This document shows, in pieces, positions 47,142 to 59,787 of a stretch of 64,000 nt of DNA. A program made the translations under genes and the position numbers. The stretch comes from Lasiosphaeria ovina (taxonomy: Eukaryota; Ascomycota; Sordariomycetes; Sordariales; Lasiosphaeriaceae): positions 5,704,001 to 5,768,000 of the forward strand of contig JAULSN010000002.1 of assembly GCA_033439765.1 (NCBI GenBank). Direction: 5' to 3'. Positions within the stretch are counted from its first letter, which is position 1, and each line of letters begins with the position of its first letter. The notes under the pieces are model-generated. The model saw only the letters and a list, made by a program, of their open reading frames with translations. It did not search any database and was not told where the DNA came from.

Positions 47142-50100
47142 GTCGACGAGAGGCTGGCAAGCTCTGAGCGGTGAGGTTCGCCTCGGAGCTGGGTTGAGCT
47201 GTTGAGCTCGATAGTATCATGCGGCGGCACGACAGCGAGGGGAGGCGGATGAGGACTCGGTCAGCACATTCGCGGCATTACCCATGGGTACGTGTAGTAG
47301 ACCGCTTGTTGCTCATCGGATCGACGTGTCTCGGAAACCCAACGACCTGGCCGGCGATGGTGATGGTGATGGTGATGGTGATGGCACGAGAGGCAAAAAG
47401 AGGTTTGGGTATAACAAGACGGTTTAGAAGCAGAGGCGAAAAGATTGGAGTAAAACGACCAATTCCCGGGCGTTGATCCGCGGTTCGGAGAGGATGGCGT
47501 GCGTCAAGAAAGACAGACAGAGACACAGACAGGCAGAGACACAGACAGGGCCGAGCAGGCAGAGGAGGAGAGGAGAAGCGGGATCTGCAAGGCAGGCCGA
47601 GCACTTCTCTTCCAGGTTACCTACCTTACCTACTTGGCTGGCTGGTACTGGTAGAGGGGCTGGAGGTCGATCAAACCATAAGACACGATGGATAACGCAC
47701 GACCAACCGGGGACGGAAGTTGGTGGTGGGTGGGGGATATGCGAGCATGTTAAGCCACTGGATGGCGACGGTGCGGGAGGGGAGCAAGGATCAAGACAAC
47801 TCGGTCTTGTCCGGCCGATGACAGGAAACCTGGGCTGGCCAGCTAAGCTACCTTACCTAGGTTCGTTACCTGTTTAGACGGGACTGTACTGTACCAAGAA
47901 TCCAGCATCGCGAGCCAAGGCTAAGAGGAAGGTGAGAACATTGGGGACCGGGGGTCGGGACATGTGCCGTGAGCGGGAGACCAGCCATGGCATCCATGAC
48001 TCCCAGTCCCCGCTGCGTGGTGTCTATCCCTTGCCTGTTGCTGCCACTGCCACTGGACTGGTGGGTGGCATGTCGTGGGCTGCCTGCCATGCCATCATCT
48101 CGTGGAGCGAGCGGGAGATGGGCGCTCAATCGACGCTCTTGCCTTCAATGCCCTTACCCCAGCCCCTAGGCAGTAGTAGCTCAGGTAGCTCGAAGCTCGT
48201 AGCTCGCAGCTCTGTGAGCTTCGACATGGCATCAATGGCATTGGCATGGTGTCCACGGGTATACCCAGGACATGGATGGCACGAGAAGAACGTGGGGACC
48301 CCGAGAGGCGGAGAGGCGGAGAGGCGTCGTTGCGGCCAAGAACTAGACGTTAGTGCACGAATTGAGGCGCTTTCACCCAAAATTGCACTGGCGTGTCTGC
48401 CAGTCGTCCGGGGAGTGCGTGTGGGCGGCGCCCCTGTCCGTCCCCCCACCCCTGTGATCGATTTGCTGGGGACGCATGAATCTGATGCTCGCCTCCAGTG
48501 TGGCCTGGTAGGGTCTTGGACCGCGAAGTGGCCCCTGTTGGTTGAGGTGCCCTTGCAACTGTTGCCAACTTTCCATTAAAATCCCTGCCTGCCCCGAGAG
48601 TAACAGTAGAAGTAGAACTGTGCGCCTCACGTTTTCTCCGATCCGAGAATGCGACTGGCCTTTTCTCTCGCGGCAAGCGCGGGGCAGCCGTCGACATTGG
48701 ATGGCAGCTTCCGCCGATCGACCATTGAGACAATGGACGATGTCAGAGAGCCAGTCCGTCCTGTTGCGGAAGGGACCGATGGCGGGTCCTTTCCTCTCGC
48801 GTGTCTCGAGTGTTATTAGCGGCAGATCCACATAAGATGCGGGAAGGAACTAGACGGGCGGCGGCTTCTTCACGTCTTGTCGTTAGAGGAATAGAGGCAC
48901 TTCAAGAAGCTCCCGTCAAGTTCGCGTCACATTTGCTCTCTACGGCGTGCACTTGCCAATTGACGTAGGCTAAATTCTCTGCCTTTTTTCGTTGCCACCT
49001 CCCATGTTGCTACCCGCGCCCTCCACCTCTGCTCCAGCAGCCTAGAAACGACATCGATCCGGACCGCGCCAATCAGCCGCCGACGCGCTCCGTCAAAAGC
49101 CACGCGCCGTCTTTGGCGAGATAGCTGCAAGCAAAGCCAAGCTTGTTTTTGCCATGGACTCCCAAGACTGTCTGGTTTTTGCCTGAGAGGCACGGAATGG
49201 AATATATTTGTTTACGCCGTCTCACATGTCGAAAGACTGGGACGAGGCAATATGGAAGGTGGAAACCCCAATACCCTGCCGTCTGTCTTGTCGGGAGGCT
49301 CGGGCTTCTACCACGTCAGCGAGCCCGTTGACTGCCGAGAGCCGATGTTAAGCCCGTTCGCGCAGGACGGGTACCTGCCTGCCTGGCCCTGAGCGAGGGG
49401 GCTGGCCGGCACTGTGTGTCGGGTGCCTTGCAGGGGGGGGGGGGCTGCATGGCCAATCGCCCAGGTGGGTGCGGGATGTAACACACTGCATGATAAACGA
49501 CGCGCCCCCGGTCCAAAAAGGTCTGTCCGCGGCGCTGCCCTGTGTCGGGGAAGCAGATCTGAGAGTGAAGGGCGCTGGCTTCTAAACACACAAGACTTTT
49601 GTAATACAATTGACAACACGTCTGGGTACAATTTGGAGCAACGCCCTGGTGGGTTACTTTATCATGGCCGATGCCCGCTTCCCGGACCCAACTCGGAGTT
49701 CCTCACGTGCTGTCCGGCGGTCTGGAAAAAGGGGCCAATAGGTCAATATTGGCCCGAGACCTTCGGGGAAACCATTGGACACGAGCCCGCCAGCGAGTAA
49801 AACATGGAGGGGATTTTAAAATGACTTCCTTGGAAATAACCTGCAAGGCGCCATGCACAAGAACGCCCACTGCATCCAGAGGCGCAGAGTCGCAACTGCA
49901 AATACGACCCCGTCCCGGTTTGCTTGTTCGTCCAATTCTGGCCAACTCCCTTGTGTGAAGCTTATACGCAGTAGTTTCGTGAAGGGATATGTTTACTCAA
50001 AAACAATTCCGCCGACACACTCGGGAGGGACCCCTCGCGGTTTTGTTTTGGTATATCAGGTGGGTCGGCTCAAGTGTAGAAATTCGGCGATGGAGTTGGG

Positions 50101-50637
50101 TCTCCATGTCCTCCAGTCGCCCCTCGAGTTAGACAGCAGCTCTGGTCTTGTTGGTTCTTGTGTAATCGTGGTTCCGTCCCCTTTCCTCAAACCTACCTCT
50201 TGGTGCTACTACTATCGGCGGGTGACTGTGAAAAGACATCACAGATATAATGTGGTCCAACTGCATCTTGGTTTGGGGTATCTACGTATATAACTTCCCA
50301 TCATAAAGACCTTGAGAAGTTTTGACAACGCCTGTTTGTTCCAAGATCATACGTCGTTATTTCGCGACCACGAAACATCTGAAAGGTGGCAGCCTACACG
50401 CCCTAGGCCCCCTCCGCCGCCATCGCCGCCGCCATCGCCGTCGCCACCACTCCCAAACACACCCGAGATGCTCCAAACCCGGTGTGGTGTACTTCCCCGA
50501 GGCACAGTGCCAGGAGACGACATCTTTGATCTTCGCGGCCCACCACACATGATAGCAGGCAATCCGCACACTTACCTATTCTATATATAGCCCGCAGAGG
50601 CGGGAAACCAAGAGGGACATGCCGTCACCGAGCCCTC
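47142..50637. other. Intergenic region upstream of the DUF4203 gene
   Basis: 3.5 kb without a supportable gene. Notable: a (GGTGAT)n tract at 47356-47384, CAGGCAGAGACA simple sequence at about 47515-47560, and overlapping short frames on both strands. Confidence 0.55.
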
Positions 50638-51012
50638 CTACCTCAGCAAATTCCAAGGAAATCTCGACCTCTTGGTGGGAGTGGTCTTGGCGTGGATAAA
50701 CGCCAGTATCTCGTCAGCCCTGACATCGCCGTCGCTGGCCTTGGCGTGGAGGTACGCGATGTGCTTGTTGACGCCGCTGACCTTGGCGTCGAGTTTTGCG
50801 ATTTGTTTCTCGATCTTGGCATATTCGTCGGCCATCTTGCTTTCAAGGTCGGCAAGCCTGGTTTCGCAGTCGGTGATTCTGGTGTTGAGGTCGGTGGGCT
50901 GCCGGCTATCTCTTGGATGTCCCTGGGCGGCCGCCGTCTGAATGGTGCGGGTGCGTGCTGGAGGCACGCGTATTATGGCCTTTGTCGATAGAATGGTAGG
51001 TAGGCGGGCCAT
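50638..51012 (-). CDS. Small coiled-coil protein, unknown
   Basis: A single open frame of 124 residues with a proper ATG at 51012 and a TAG stop. The first 30 residues are basic and Thr/Arg-rich (MARLPTILSTKAIIRVPPAR), resembling a mitochondrial targeting leader. Residues about 42-90 form a heptad pattern (TRITDCETRLADLESKMADE, then YAKIEKQIAKLDAKVSGVNK), and the end is basic (TPTKRSRFPWNLLR). The even helical pattern and clean frame suggest a real gene, but I know no family for it, and it stands alone in a 6 kb gap. It could be a small mitochondrial protein or an orphan. Confidence 0.55.
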   Translation of the reverse strand: MARLPTILSTKAIIRVPPARTRTIQTAAAQGHPRDSRQPTDLNTRITDCETRLADLESKMADEYAKIEKQIAKLDAKVSGVNKHIAYLHAKASDGDVRADEILAFIHAKTTPTKRSRFPWNLLR

Positions 51013-51443
51013 GGCTGATATTTTGTTATCTTGGCCTGTTCTTGTTGTGACAATCTCGTGATGTTCTGCTGGCAGGAGGTGACTCGTTCATGTTGGTTGA
51101 CATTATATGGGACACTGGCAGAAGCTTTTGTTGGGTTATTAGTGAAAGTGAAAATCTATCATGGCCACCTATTGTCTGCTGCCCTTTTTGGGGGGAGTAA
51201 AAGGATACAGGAAAGAGTTTACTCTGTGTATGGTTTGGTGGCTACTTGCCTTTGCCAGCATCGTGAATAAGTCTCCGGGGTGTTGTTCGTTATTCTCTCT
51301 CTTTTTTTTCTTTTTTTTTAAGTTTTGTTACCCCTGAAAAGCACAGTTCTACCAGACTTATGTATATGACAGTAAAAGTGAGTTATACCTAAGTATCGCC
51401 ATACTGTGTTTCAAGTCCCTTTAATGTGAATTTGGTGATTTTT

Positions 51444-51486
51444 ATAAGCCATTTCACTTTGGTGATGGAAGTCGCTCCTAGAGTAG
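51444..51486 (+). repeat. Copy 1 of a local dispersed repeat
   Basis: ATAAGCCATTTCACTTTGG followed by TGGAAGTCGCTCCTAGAGTAG. The first half recurs directly at 52760-52781, the second half inverted at 52884-52904. Confidence 0.7.
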
Positions 51487-51615
51487 ACGAAATAAAACGT
51501 GGTGATGTGTATCAGCGACATTTTCATGGTGGTAAGTCCAACATTGCGGTAGTTTGATCCTCGGCGCAGGTAATAGAGCGACAAAATAGCCAAAGGCCTA
51601 TCACCATATTCCACG

Positions 51616-51670
51616 AAACAAAACACAACAAAACACAACAAAACACAACAAAACACAACAAAACACAACA
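51616..51670 (+). repeat. (AAACACAACA)5 tandem repeat
   Basis: Five perfect 10-base units from 51621 to 51670 plus a partial unit before them. Confidence 0.95.
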
Positions 51671-52759
51671 ATACAGTTATCATTTGAACTGTACCAAGGT
51701 ATGGCACGACGGTAACTAAAAAAATGATCCCTGATGCTATAACACCGACCTCCCAAGCCTTTCCAGATACAGTTCAATATATCATGCCTTGTCCAAGTCG
51801 ACAACGCATGGATGCTTCCCGGGAGAGATGAAAAAGAAAGAAGAACAATTCCCCCTTTTCCAGAGTGCGGATCAAGTGGACGTCTCAGAGCGACCGCAAA
51901 AAACAACCGGGCCAGGTATTAGGCACCTAAGCGAGGCGTTGACGGCGCAACCATGCACACAGAGAACACGGGGTCACGATGGACGCAATGTGGTGGAGGG
52001 CCGGCTATCGTGGCTTGGACACGAGCAGGAAATATGCTTCCGCGCCGCCGTTCGTCTACCTTATTAGGTACGCATGCATGGCCAGCCAGCACGCTAGAGC
52101 GTCTTACACTAACCACCCTACTAAACACCGGCTTTACTAGTGTAGTCCCCAGCTTGGACCTGCTTTGTTTTCGATTCGAGGTTTCCAGAGGGGTAAAGGG
52201 TCTCCCTTTTGAGCTGTGTACCTAACTATTTTCACTACAATTTATTATTTTAAATCTTGCATTCCCGCTCCTGTCTTCTTCTTCCCGCGCCCACCCAGCA
52301 GCCCAGCAGCCAAGCTGCAAGCCTCGAGAGAGGAGAAAAGACGAGGATTGAGCGAACCATCACCACTTTACTCTGGACCCTGGGGGAAAAAGCAAACAAG
52401 CCCCATGCGAACCAAAAGTAGAACAAAAATAGCTCTGCCGTACAAGACTAAAACCAAGCTTGTATCATTCATTCCTTTTGTACAGCACATGCGTATACAT
52501 GGATACATTGTCGTGAGGAGCGGACTACGAGGGCAGACAGTCAGGCAGTCAATAGACTAGAACGGCACACAAGCGCGGAGCCTCGCCACCGGGATCCGAA
52601 TGAACCTGAATATGTACACGAGTCACGAACGACAAACTAACACACACTCACCCCAGACTTGTCTCACACATGGGGCCTGACACAGAAAGACGAAATGCTG
52701 TAAAAGAAGCTACGTACACGCTTAACTGTATTCATTTTAGTGTGTGCGTGGTGATGGGT

Positions 52760-52904
52760 ATAAGCCATTTCATTTTGGTGAAGAGCAGCATGGGCCTGAT
52801 TGTGGAAGCTGCTCTTTCATGACGAGGACGGAGGACGGAGGAGTCCCACTTTCTCTCTTGGAGATACGTTTGCTTTCTTCCGCCTACTCTAGGAGCGACT
52901 TCCA
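52760..52904. repeat. Copy 2 of a local dispersed repeat, rearranged
   Basis: 52760-52781 matches 51444-51465 directly with one transition and an indel-free core. 52884-52904 is the exact inverse complement of 51466-51486 (21 bases). About 100 unrelated bases lie between. Confidence 0.65.
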
Positions 52905-53483
52905 CTCTCATTGAGATACGAAAATGATGTTGATAAAAAACCACAGCGACTATTGCCTTGTTTGCGCCTGCCCCCCTACCCCTTACCCCTTTATGACCAG
53001 AAACCAATATCAACCAGCCAACCAACCCACCAACTAACCAATGAGAAATAATGCAACCGTGAATGCCAAAGACTCCGCAGGATTTTGGTATTTCCCGCCA
53101 GCCGAAAAGCCACTTCCCAGGTAGGTAGATATAACACGCTGAAAAAGTAAGAAAAATAAAAATAAAATCATGCGTAACTCATTCATCCCCCGTCTCCTTG
53201 ACAGTTACCGCTCGATCCAAATTATACTGTGGGCCTGTTCGCCCCCCTTGGCGCTGGTGTCGTTCAGATCATTACTGCTCTTAGCATTGCTAGTTCGTAG
53301 CGCTGTTCTCTATTAGTTGGGAGAAGTGGCTAGCTAGAGACGGAAAGAAAGCATATAGAAAATAGACAATGAGTGAAATGAGAGAGTGAGCGTCAAAAAG
53401 GAAACGAAAAAGAAAACGCCGCAACCCCCGTGCAAAAAAACAGTCAATAAAGCATTAACACATGACGGCATTATTGGTTTTTG

Positions 53484-55370
53484 TCATCTCTTGTACAGCC
53501 GCAACTGATGCGTGCGGTCAAACGCACCGATCCTCGCGGATGACAAGGGCCCCAGCGATGGCTGCTGCTGCTGCTGCAGCTGCGGTGGCGATGGCGGCTG
53601 CATCCTGGGCTGCTTCCCTGGAGGGACACCAACGATTCTGCGACGGCTGCTCGCGGCAGACGCCGCATTCTGCGAGGTCGTCTGCCCCCGCTTCGCCGAC
53701 GGCACCCCCGGTCTCTTCTTACCGGCCTCAATGTTGAATGTAGCGGATACCAATTCCGCGAGCTTCAGGGCGGCGGCCAGGACAAGCACGAACGGCACCA
53801 AAGCCAACTCGAAGAAGAAAGAGCCGAGTGCGCGGAGGGATGGCCAGAGCCGAAAGTTATGCTGGAGGCGGTTGTTTGTGCGTTGTGAGACGGCGGCGGT
53901 GAGCGCAATGGCGTCGTTGACGCGGGCATTGACCGCGATGAGACGTGCCTCGGTCGTCGACGACAGCACCGACGCCTTCTTCTCGTAGCGCCGCACCGCG
54001 CGGTTCAGCGCCTCGAGCTCGGGCCCAATAGAGTTGCGCACGTCGCGCGCGATTCTGGCCTCTTGCTGCTTGTTGTCACTGGGCTTGCTCTGGTGCGGCT
54101 GCGGCTGGACATCGCCGCCGGTGCCGTTGACAAGCGGACGCGGCATTTCGGGTGCTCCAGCTACTGCTGCCGTCTCGAGTCTGGCCTGCGTCGCCTCCAG
54201 CTCGTCGAGCCGCTTGACTAGGTCCTGCACCTGCGCCGGAGTAACCATTTCCTGCCGGTAAGGATTGGACTGCACGACCCTCTGCAAGTGCAGGGTGCGG
54301 CCCTGAACGAGCTTGATGGTGTGCGAGAGGGGCACGATCTCGGCGGCTAGGATGAATATGGTGAGGTTGTAGTTCGAGACCAGCCCCTCCGATGGTCGGC
54401 TGAGCTGGTTCCGTATGGCATGCAGTATCCATGCGCCCACGACAGGCGAGGCAAAGCAAAGGAGCAGCGCGGCAACTTCGTGAATGTAGAGCTCATTCAA
54501 GGCTTTTCGGGCTAGAGCCGCGCCACGGGAAGCATCTGCATTGCCGTCTCTGCCACTTTCCCGACGAGTGGCAGTATCAGGAGATGCCCCCTGGTCCTCG
54601 AGTACGCCGTTCAGCTTCGTTGGACTTGGTGGTGGGGACAGGTCGCCGGCTTTCTCGTTCTCACTGTCGTCCTCGAGTGCCATCTCCACGACCGTCTCCT
54701 CCCTGACCCGGACTTCTTGAGCCGATTTGTACCAGGCCCTGTGCGAATTGGCGGATAATTAATAAAAACAAAACGTATAGACGCACGGCCAGGCAATCAC
54801 TTACCAAGGCTGTGTCACAGACCAGTTGAGGAAGACGGCGGCCAAGCCCAACAGCATGATATCAGTAATAACGGCGCTGCCATTCTTGAAGAAGACGCCG
54901 CCGACGGCAGGCAGCAGGGCAAAGACGAGGGGAAGCGACGACGACCACGACATGACGCGGTCGTCGGAGCCCATGCCGCCTGGGTTGAGGATGTCGTCAT
55001 GCAAGTTCCGCCTAGCCTCGGTTAGGCTGAGGTCCGAGAAGGTTGAGCCGCGGCGGCGGAGGTCGCCGAGCTGGGGGTCGAAACCGAAGTTGCCCGAGGT
55101 TGGACGGCGGCGGGCAAAGACGCCCTCGTCGACGGATATGGTTGTGCGGCGCGGGAGATGGGGACTGGGTCCGGGTCCGGGTCCGGAGGATTCGGGCGCA
55201 GTGGCAGGGGCAGTGGCATGGGCAGGGGTGGATGTTGATGTTGATGCGGATGCAGGAGAGGGCGGCTCGGTCGACTTGGCGGCTCGGCGGGCGACTGGAC
55301 CGGGAGAACCGACGCCGACGCCGCTGCCGACGCCAGCGCCATTGGCCAGCGGGCGTGGTGACGAGTTCAT
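53484..55370 (-). CDS. Conserved fungal membrane protein, five predicted helices, unknown function
   Basis: Two exons on the minus strand, 55370-54805 and 54738-53484; intron of 66 bases (GTAAGT...CAG); 606 residues. The ATG at 55370 (MNSSPRPLANG) is chosen because the frame upstream of it is not protein-like. The first 140 residues are disordered, Ser/Pro/Gly-rich. Predicted membrane segments lie at about 145-161, 166-184, 273-294, 312-330 and 493-517. The splice gives LNWSVTQPWAWYKSAQEVRV, a conserved-looking motif straddling the junction. Between helices 4 and 5 is a long coiled coil (AQVQDLVKRLDELEATQARL and LEALNRAVRRYEKKA). The end is Gln-rich and basic. I recognise no named family; proteins of this design are annotated as hypothetical in many ascomycetes. 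It could act at an organelle membrane. Confidence 0.82.
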
Positions 55371-58171
55371 CGTCACCGCCGCGGCAAAACTAGAAGCAAA
55401 AGCACTATAAGGTACGTACCGTAATCGGCGCAATGCTACCCGAAACTGGTATCGACAGAACAGAACCTCGAGACCAGAGGGAAAAGAGGATAAAAGACCG
55501 CACGTCGATCGATTGGAGGTTGAAGGTATGGGAGGCAGGTAGGGTAGTGGTGGCACGGCTGAGACGTGACGCGGTGCAAGCCAGTGGAGGGCAAGGCAAG
55601 GCGCGCCCAGCTGCCGTAAACCGCGGGGGGCAGGGGTGCCTAGGGTACCCACAGCAAGGCAAACAGCCCGGGCGGTGAGGGGAGGTGGAGGTCAAGAGGC
55701 ACACCCGCCTGCGGCCCCGGTGATTGTGACGTAACCGACTCCAATCTTGCCCGTGTTTTCTGTACCGGACATTACTTTAGTCTGCCTTAGTCTCGATGAA
55801 GGCTTGCCCTTTTGCCCATAGTCGTTGATTCGTAAACTGTATCAGCAGCGGCGTAAATTCTAGCTTGTTTATGGGAAACCCCTTTCTTACTGGGAGAGGA
55901 TCAAGCAACTACCCTCTGTCCGTGTATGTACGGAACACGCAGAATGTAAGTCAGCCAGGGTCTATGGGCTGGTGTGGGAAGATGTGGAATGTGTTCATGT
56001 CCGGGTCCCAAAGATTTCGAGCCCCTCTCTCCCACATGGCAATCATCATCATATTGGTGCATGCACATAGGTAGGTGTATGTGAGTGATGTAGACACTAT
56101 CATTGGTTGACAAAGACGAAAAAAGGAATCAAAGGTAAGAGTCAGAATGCAATTGACAACAGAAGGACGAGGTAAGAGACCGGCGGAAAATAATCAATCA
56201 ATCCGTTGAGGTGGGAACCTCCAGCTTGAAAGAGATGGCTGCCAGCCACATCCCGGCTGCTCCGCAGACAAGGAATGCTGCAGCTGCCAGGGCGAACGAG
56301 CCGTTGGGTCAGGCACACCCGGCTTGCCTGTCGCGTGGTGCGCTCCACCTTCATTACCATACCTAAATAACGGGCCTCCTTCCGTTGTCAACTGTCAGGC
56401 GAGGTGGATTGTGAGACGACGACAGTGAAAGCAGGAACCAGGAACATCTCATCTCCGGTCGACGAGAAGTCTTCCAGAAGCTGCCAAGGGGAACCCTTGA
56501 GCAGAGCCGTGACGCTTATCAGAGAGGCCGCACTCTGGGCAGTACTTGACCGGGGCCAAGGGCCCCTATAAGATTGAATGCGATAATCACGTTCATGCTG
56601 CTCCTGGGCACAGACTCACCCGGCTTGAAATAGCAAAGCAGGCCTGAGGTTAGACCATGCAGTCCTTTTCTGCTTCTGCCGAGCGAGACCTTGGAAGGCG
56701 ACACATCGAGCCGTCCCGTGCAACCGAGTACTGCGCCTGTCTGCCTATAGATCGAAGAGAGGCAGGCAAAAACGGCCGACATGTGCCTCGTCAGCGCTGG
56801 CGGACCCCCAACTGCCGGCCAATCGCTTTGCCGAGCGTCCCAGTTGTAACCATCAACACCCGGGTTGCGCCACCCATCCCGTCGCCGGGCGCTGACGAGA
56901 TGGACGTATCGCTGATCCTGGCAGCCTTGGGATGCAAAATCTTTGGCCCCCTGGGCGACTCTTGGGAGCGCCGGGGAGGGGGGGCTGGAGCCTAGTAACC
57001 AACGTCCCGGTTGGCAATGGGAAAATGTCGTAATGGGCAGCGGGTCAAGGGGACGGACGGCCTTGGTATATTAGCCTGTCCTCGCACCAGGCGAAGAAAT
57101 CTGGCCAAGGACGCCAGGCGTTGAAGCAGTTGTGCATGAACTTCTTCAAGTTCCAGGATATACGACGAAAGTGCAGCACAGCGCCCGACCCGCCAGGCCG
57201 ATCGTTTCTCGACCCGCTCTCCAAGTCCCGTCTCCAAGTCACTCTTCTTCAGGCCCACAAACTTTCACATCTGCAGACAGTCTCTCGGTACCGGCGCGAA
57301 GACGAAGAGCAATCTACGGCCAGCAAGGCGGTTTGAGCACTGGAAAAGTGTCGGTTCGGGATTTTGGCTGGCTGACCTCAACCGGAGAGGGGCTAGGGCA
57401 TGGTTGATCGACTGTCTGTTCTTGGGAATCACCTCCATTCGGCTTTGAAAATTTGTGCGCTTCTACGCTACCAATTTTAGAGTCTTGGACCCCCCTGCTG
57501 CAACGGTCCAGCTGGCGGACAGTTGACAGATGCGGCAGCCCCTGGACTCCACCTGCCAGCCTCTGGTTCTGGGTCTCGAGAAGGAGCGTTTGGGTGTCGT
57601 GGTTCCATCTGGCCGACAGAAGCAGGAACAGGAGCAGCAGCAGGAGCTGGAACAACAGGAGCAGGAGCAGCTGGACCCCTTAATAACACACCACTACCGG
57701 CCCCAATTGACTGCGTCCTCGCCTCGCGCCCGCCTGCCTCGCCGCTGCCGCTGCCGCCGTTGCTGTAGGGAGGTCGGCAGCCACCCACCGTCGCCACAAG
57801 AGAGGCGGACGACTTCAGCCCACATCTCGGCGCAATCGGGGCAGCTGCAGCTGGGGCAATTGACTGGAACAAGCTTCAGGTTGTGCAACCTGCACGACAG
57901 AGCGGAGAAGGTTCGGACTCGGTGGGCACGGCGACTCCTACAGCGACTCGCGGATCGCCTGCGTCGGCTGCACCATTCGAGACGCGCGGGCGGACGGCAT
58001 AATAAGGCCAATTATTACCGCTGCCCGGGCCATTTTATTTTTACTCGCCGCAGTCCCGAGGAGGTCGTGGTCGTCTCGGCGGCCGCCCCAACCCAACGCT
58101 CGTCCCCACGGCTTCCACAACGGCACCGCCAGCACCCCCTTCGAATCCACCAAAGCAGACTGCCGCCGTAA
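55371..58171. other. Divergent intergenic region before ERF4
   Basis: 2.8 kb between two divergent genes. The last 650 bases (57530-58171) form a GC-rich open frame with Gln-rich text and may be the ERF4 leader. Nothing else is supported. Confidence 0.5.
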
Positions 58172-59787
58172 ATGCAAATGCATCGGGTAGCCGCCAATTC
58201 CCGCCCCCGCCGCTGTCCTCGCCATCGCCATCGCCCTCCCCCTCCCAGCAGCCCGCATCGTCCTTCACCTCCACCCCGACCCCGACTCTCCCGTTCCCGC
58301 TGCCAGTAGCCGCTGCCGCCCCCGCCCGCGAGTCGCGCAGAAACAGCCTGCTGCGAAGGGGCTTCGGTAACCCCCCAGATTCGTTTCTGCAGTCGCCCTT
58401 TCGCACGCGCGGCGCTGCTGCCTCGTTCAACGCCGGTCCCTTCCAATCGCCCTTGCGGCGCCTCTCTGCTGCTCGCCTGTGGAACCCGGCCAATTCGACA
58501 CCGCGAACTCCGTCCTCTGCCTCTACCGCATCCTCACAAGCGCCAGCCCGCAGGAGACGTCGTCCCTCCACGCCGCCTCCGCCGCCCGTCCCGCTCTCGC
58601 ACTCTGCCGTCGACGCTGTCAGCGGCCCCGCCGACTCCGACCCCGTTGGCTCGGGCGCCGGCGATTACCCGCTGCTGACCATCCCCGAGCAGCGTCAGAA
58701 CCGCCACTCCATCTCGAACCGGGCCAGTCTCCAGATCGAGCGTAGTGCGGGGAGCGAACAACGAATTAGCCTCCCGCCCTCTGTCCGCCATTCGTACGAC
58801 GAAAAACGCACGAGCATCACCCCCTCACCCGTCGAAGAGCCGAAGAAGACGCAGCCACCTGTGGCCGAGAAGTGGCCTAGGACGAGGACACCAGACACCG
58901 AGGACCCGCAGGCTTCAGTTGGTATCACCTTTGAGCCTGCGTCTCCAGAACGACCAAAGGTCGACAAGGGAAAGGGAAAGGAAGTCATGGCGCCTTCAGA
59001 AGATGTGAGCGGCCACGATAGGGCGGGCTTCTCCCAGGACCTGGAGCGCGGCCCAGACCTCACCAACCAGCGCCACTCGACGGCCTCGCGCATCTCGGGC
59101 ATTGGGTCGGCTATCTCGTCGAGCAACTCGTCAATAATGGGGGACCCAGACCAGCAAGCCGACGGAGGCGAAGACTGGGGCCCCCAGCACCCGTGCTACC
59201 CCCATCTAAACCCGCACGTCCCCGTCAACTCGCCCGAATACGCGACTACGCGCATCATCCGGATCCGCCGCGACTGGCTGCTGGAGGGCGACCTGGCGCC
59301 GACCTTCTCCAACCTGTACCCCGAGATTCTCGACCCGGCCGGGGTGACGGAGCAGGAGTTCCGCCGCGTCATCGAGAAGCTCAACAGCGAGCTCGTGCCC
59401 GTCTTCAGCCCCTACAACTGGCGGAACATCCTCGACGGCATGCTGGGCCTGGCCACGGGCTGGCTCTGGGAGGACTTTGGCCTCACGGGCGCCAAGGCCC
59501 GTCTCCGGAAGGTCGAGAAGTGGATCGAGCAGTGGAACCTCGAGATGGAGAAGACCTATGGCGCCGACGAAGGCGCCGTGCCGCCCAAGATTATACCGCT
59601 GCGGAGGACCGGCTACATGACGGTCAGTGATGCCTGGTTCTTTAAGTATTTTATTTCACGTTTGCTAACTCCACGGCAGCTTGATATCCAGATTCCCGAT
59701 CCCGAGATCGCGCCCGCTCCGCCCAGCACGCCAGGCGCCTCGCGGTCGGGCATGCCCGCGGAGCCTGCTGCGGCCGTATCGGCGTGA
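58172..59787 (+). CDS. ERF4: Palmitoyltransferase complex subunit Erf4 (golgin A7/Erf4 domain)
   Basis: The coding frame is open from 58006 through an exon ending at 59622, then continues at 59680-59787 after a 57-base intron (GTCAGT...CAG, branch GCTAAC). The C-terminal half carries the Erf4 domain: HPCYPHLNPHVPVNSPEYAT, TRIIRIRRDWLLEGDLAPTF, FSNLYPEILDPAGVTEQEFR, IEKLNSELVPVFSPYNWRNI and LRKVEKWIEQWNLEMEKTYG. The splice gives GYMTLDIQIPDPEI. The N-terminal 200 residues are disordered and Pro/Ser-rich. Erf4 partners the DHHC enzyme Erf2 at the ER to palmitoylate Ras. The start is unresolved: no in-frame ATG exists between the TAATAA at 58000-58005 and the ATG at 58987. The listed start assumes a short exon at 58172-58186 spliced to 58252; use of 58987 would remove the disordered part. 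Confidence 0.8.

Larger units (their letters stand above)
51013..53483. other. Intergenic region with short repeats
   Basis: 2.5 kb with no supported gene. It holds the AAACACAACA array and a pair of related segments at 51444-51486 and 52760-52904. Confidence 0.55.

Noticed and set aside
47356..47384. GGTGAT array considered as a CRISPR-like or regulatory repeat
   Set aside because: Simple microsatellite without spacers; no CRISPR array is expected or seen in this nuclear DNA.
57530..58171. ATG-initiated 213-codon ORF upstream of ERF4
   Set aside because: Gln- then Arg-rich text in a different frame, ending in TAA directly before the ATG at 58172. More likely leader or chance; kept only as context for the unresolved ERF4 start.
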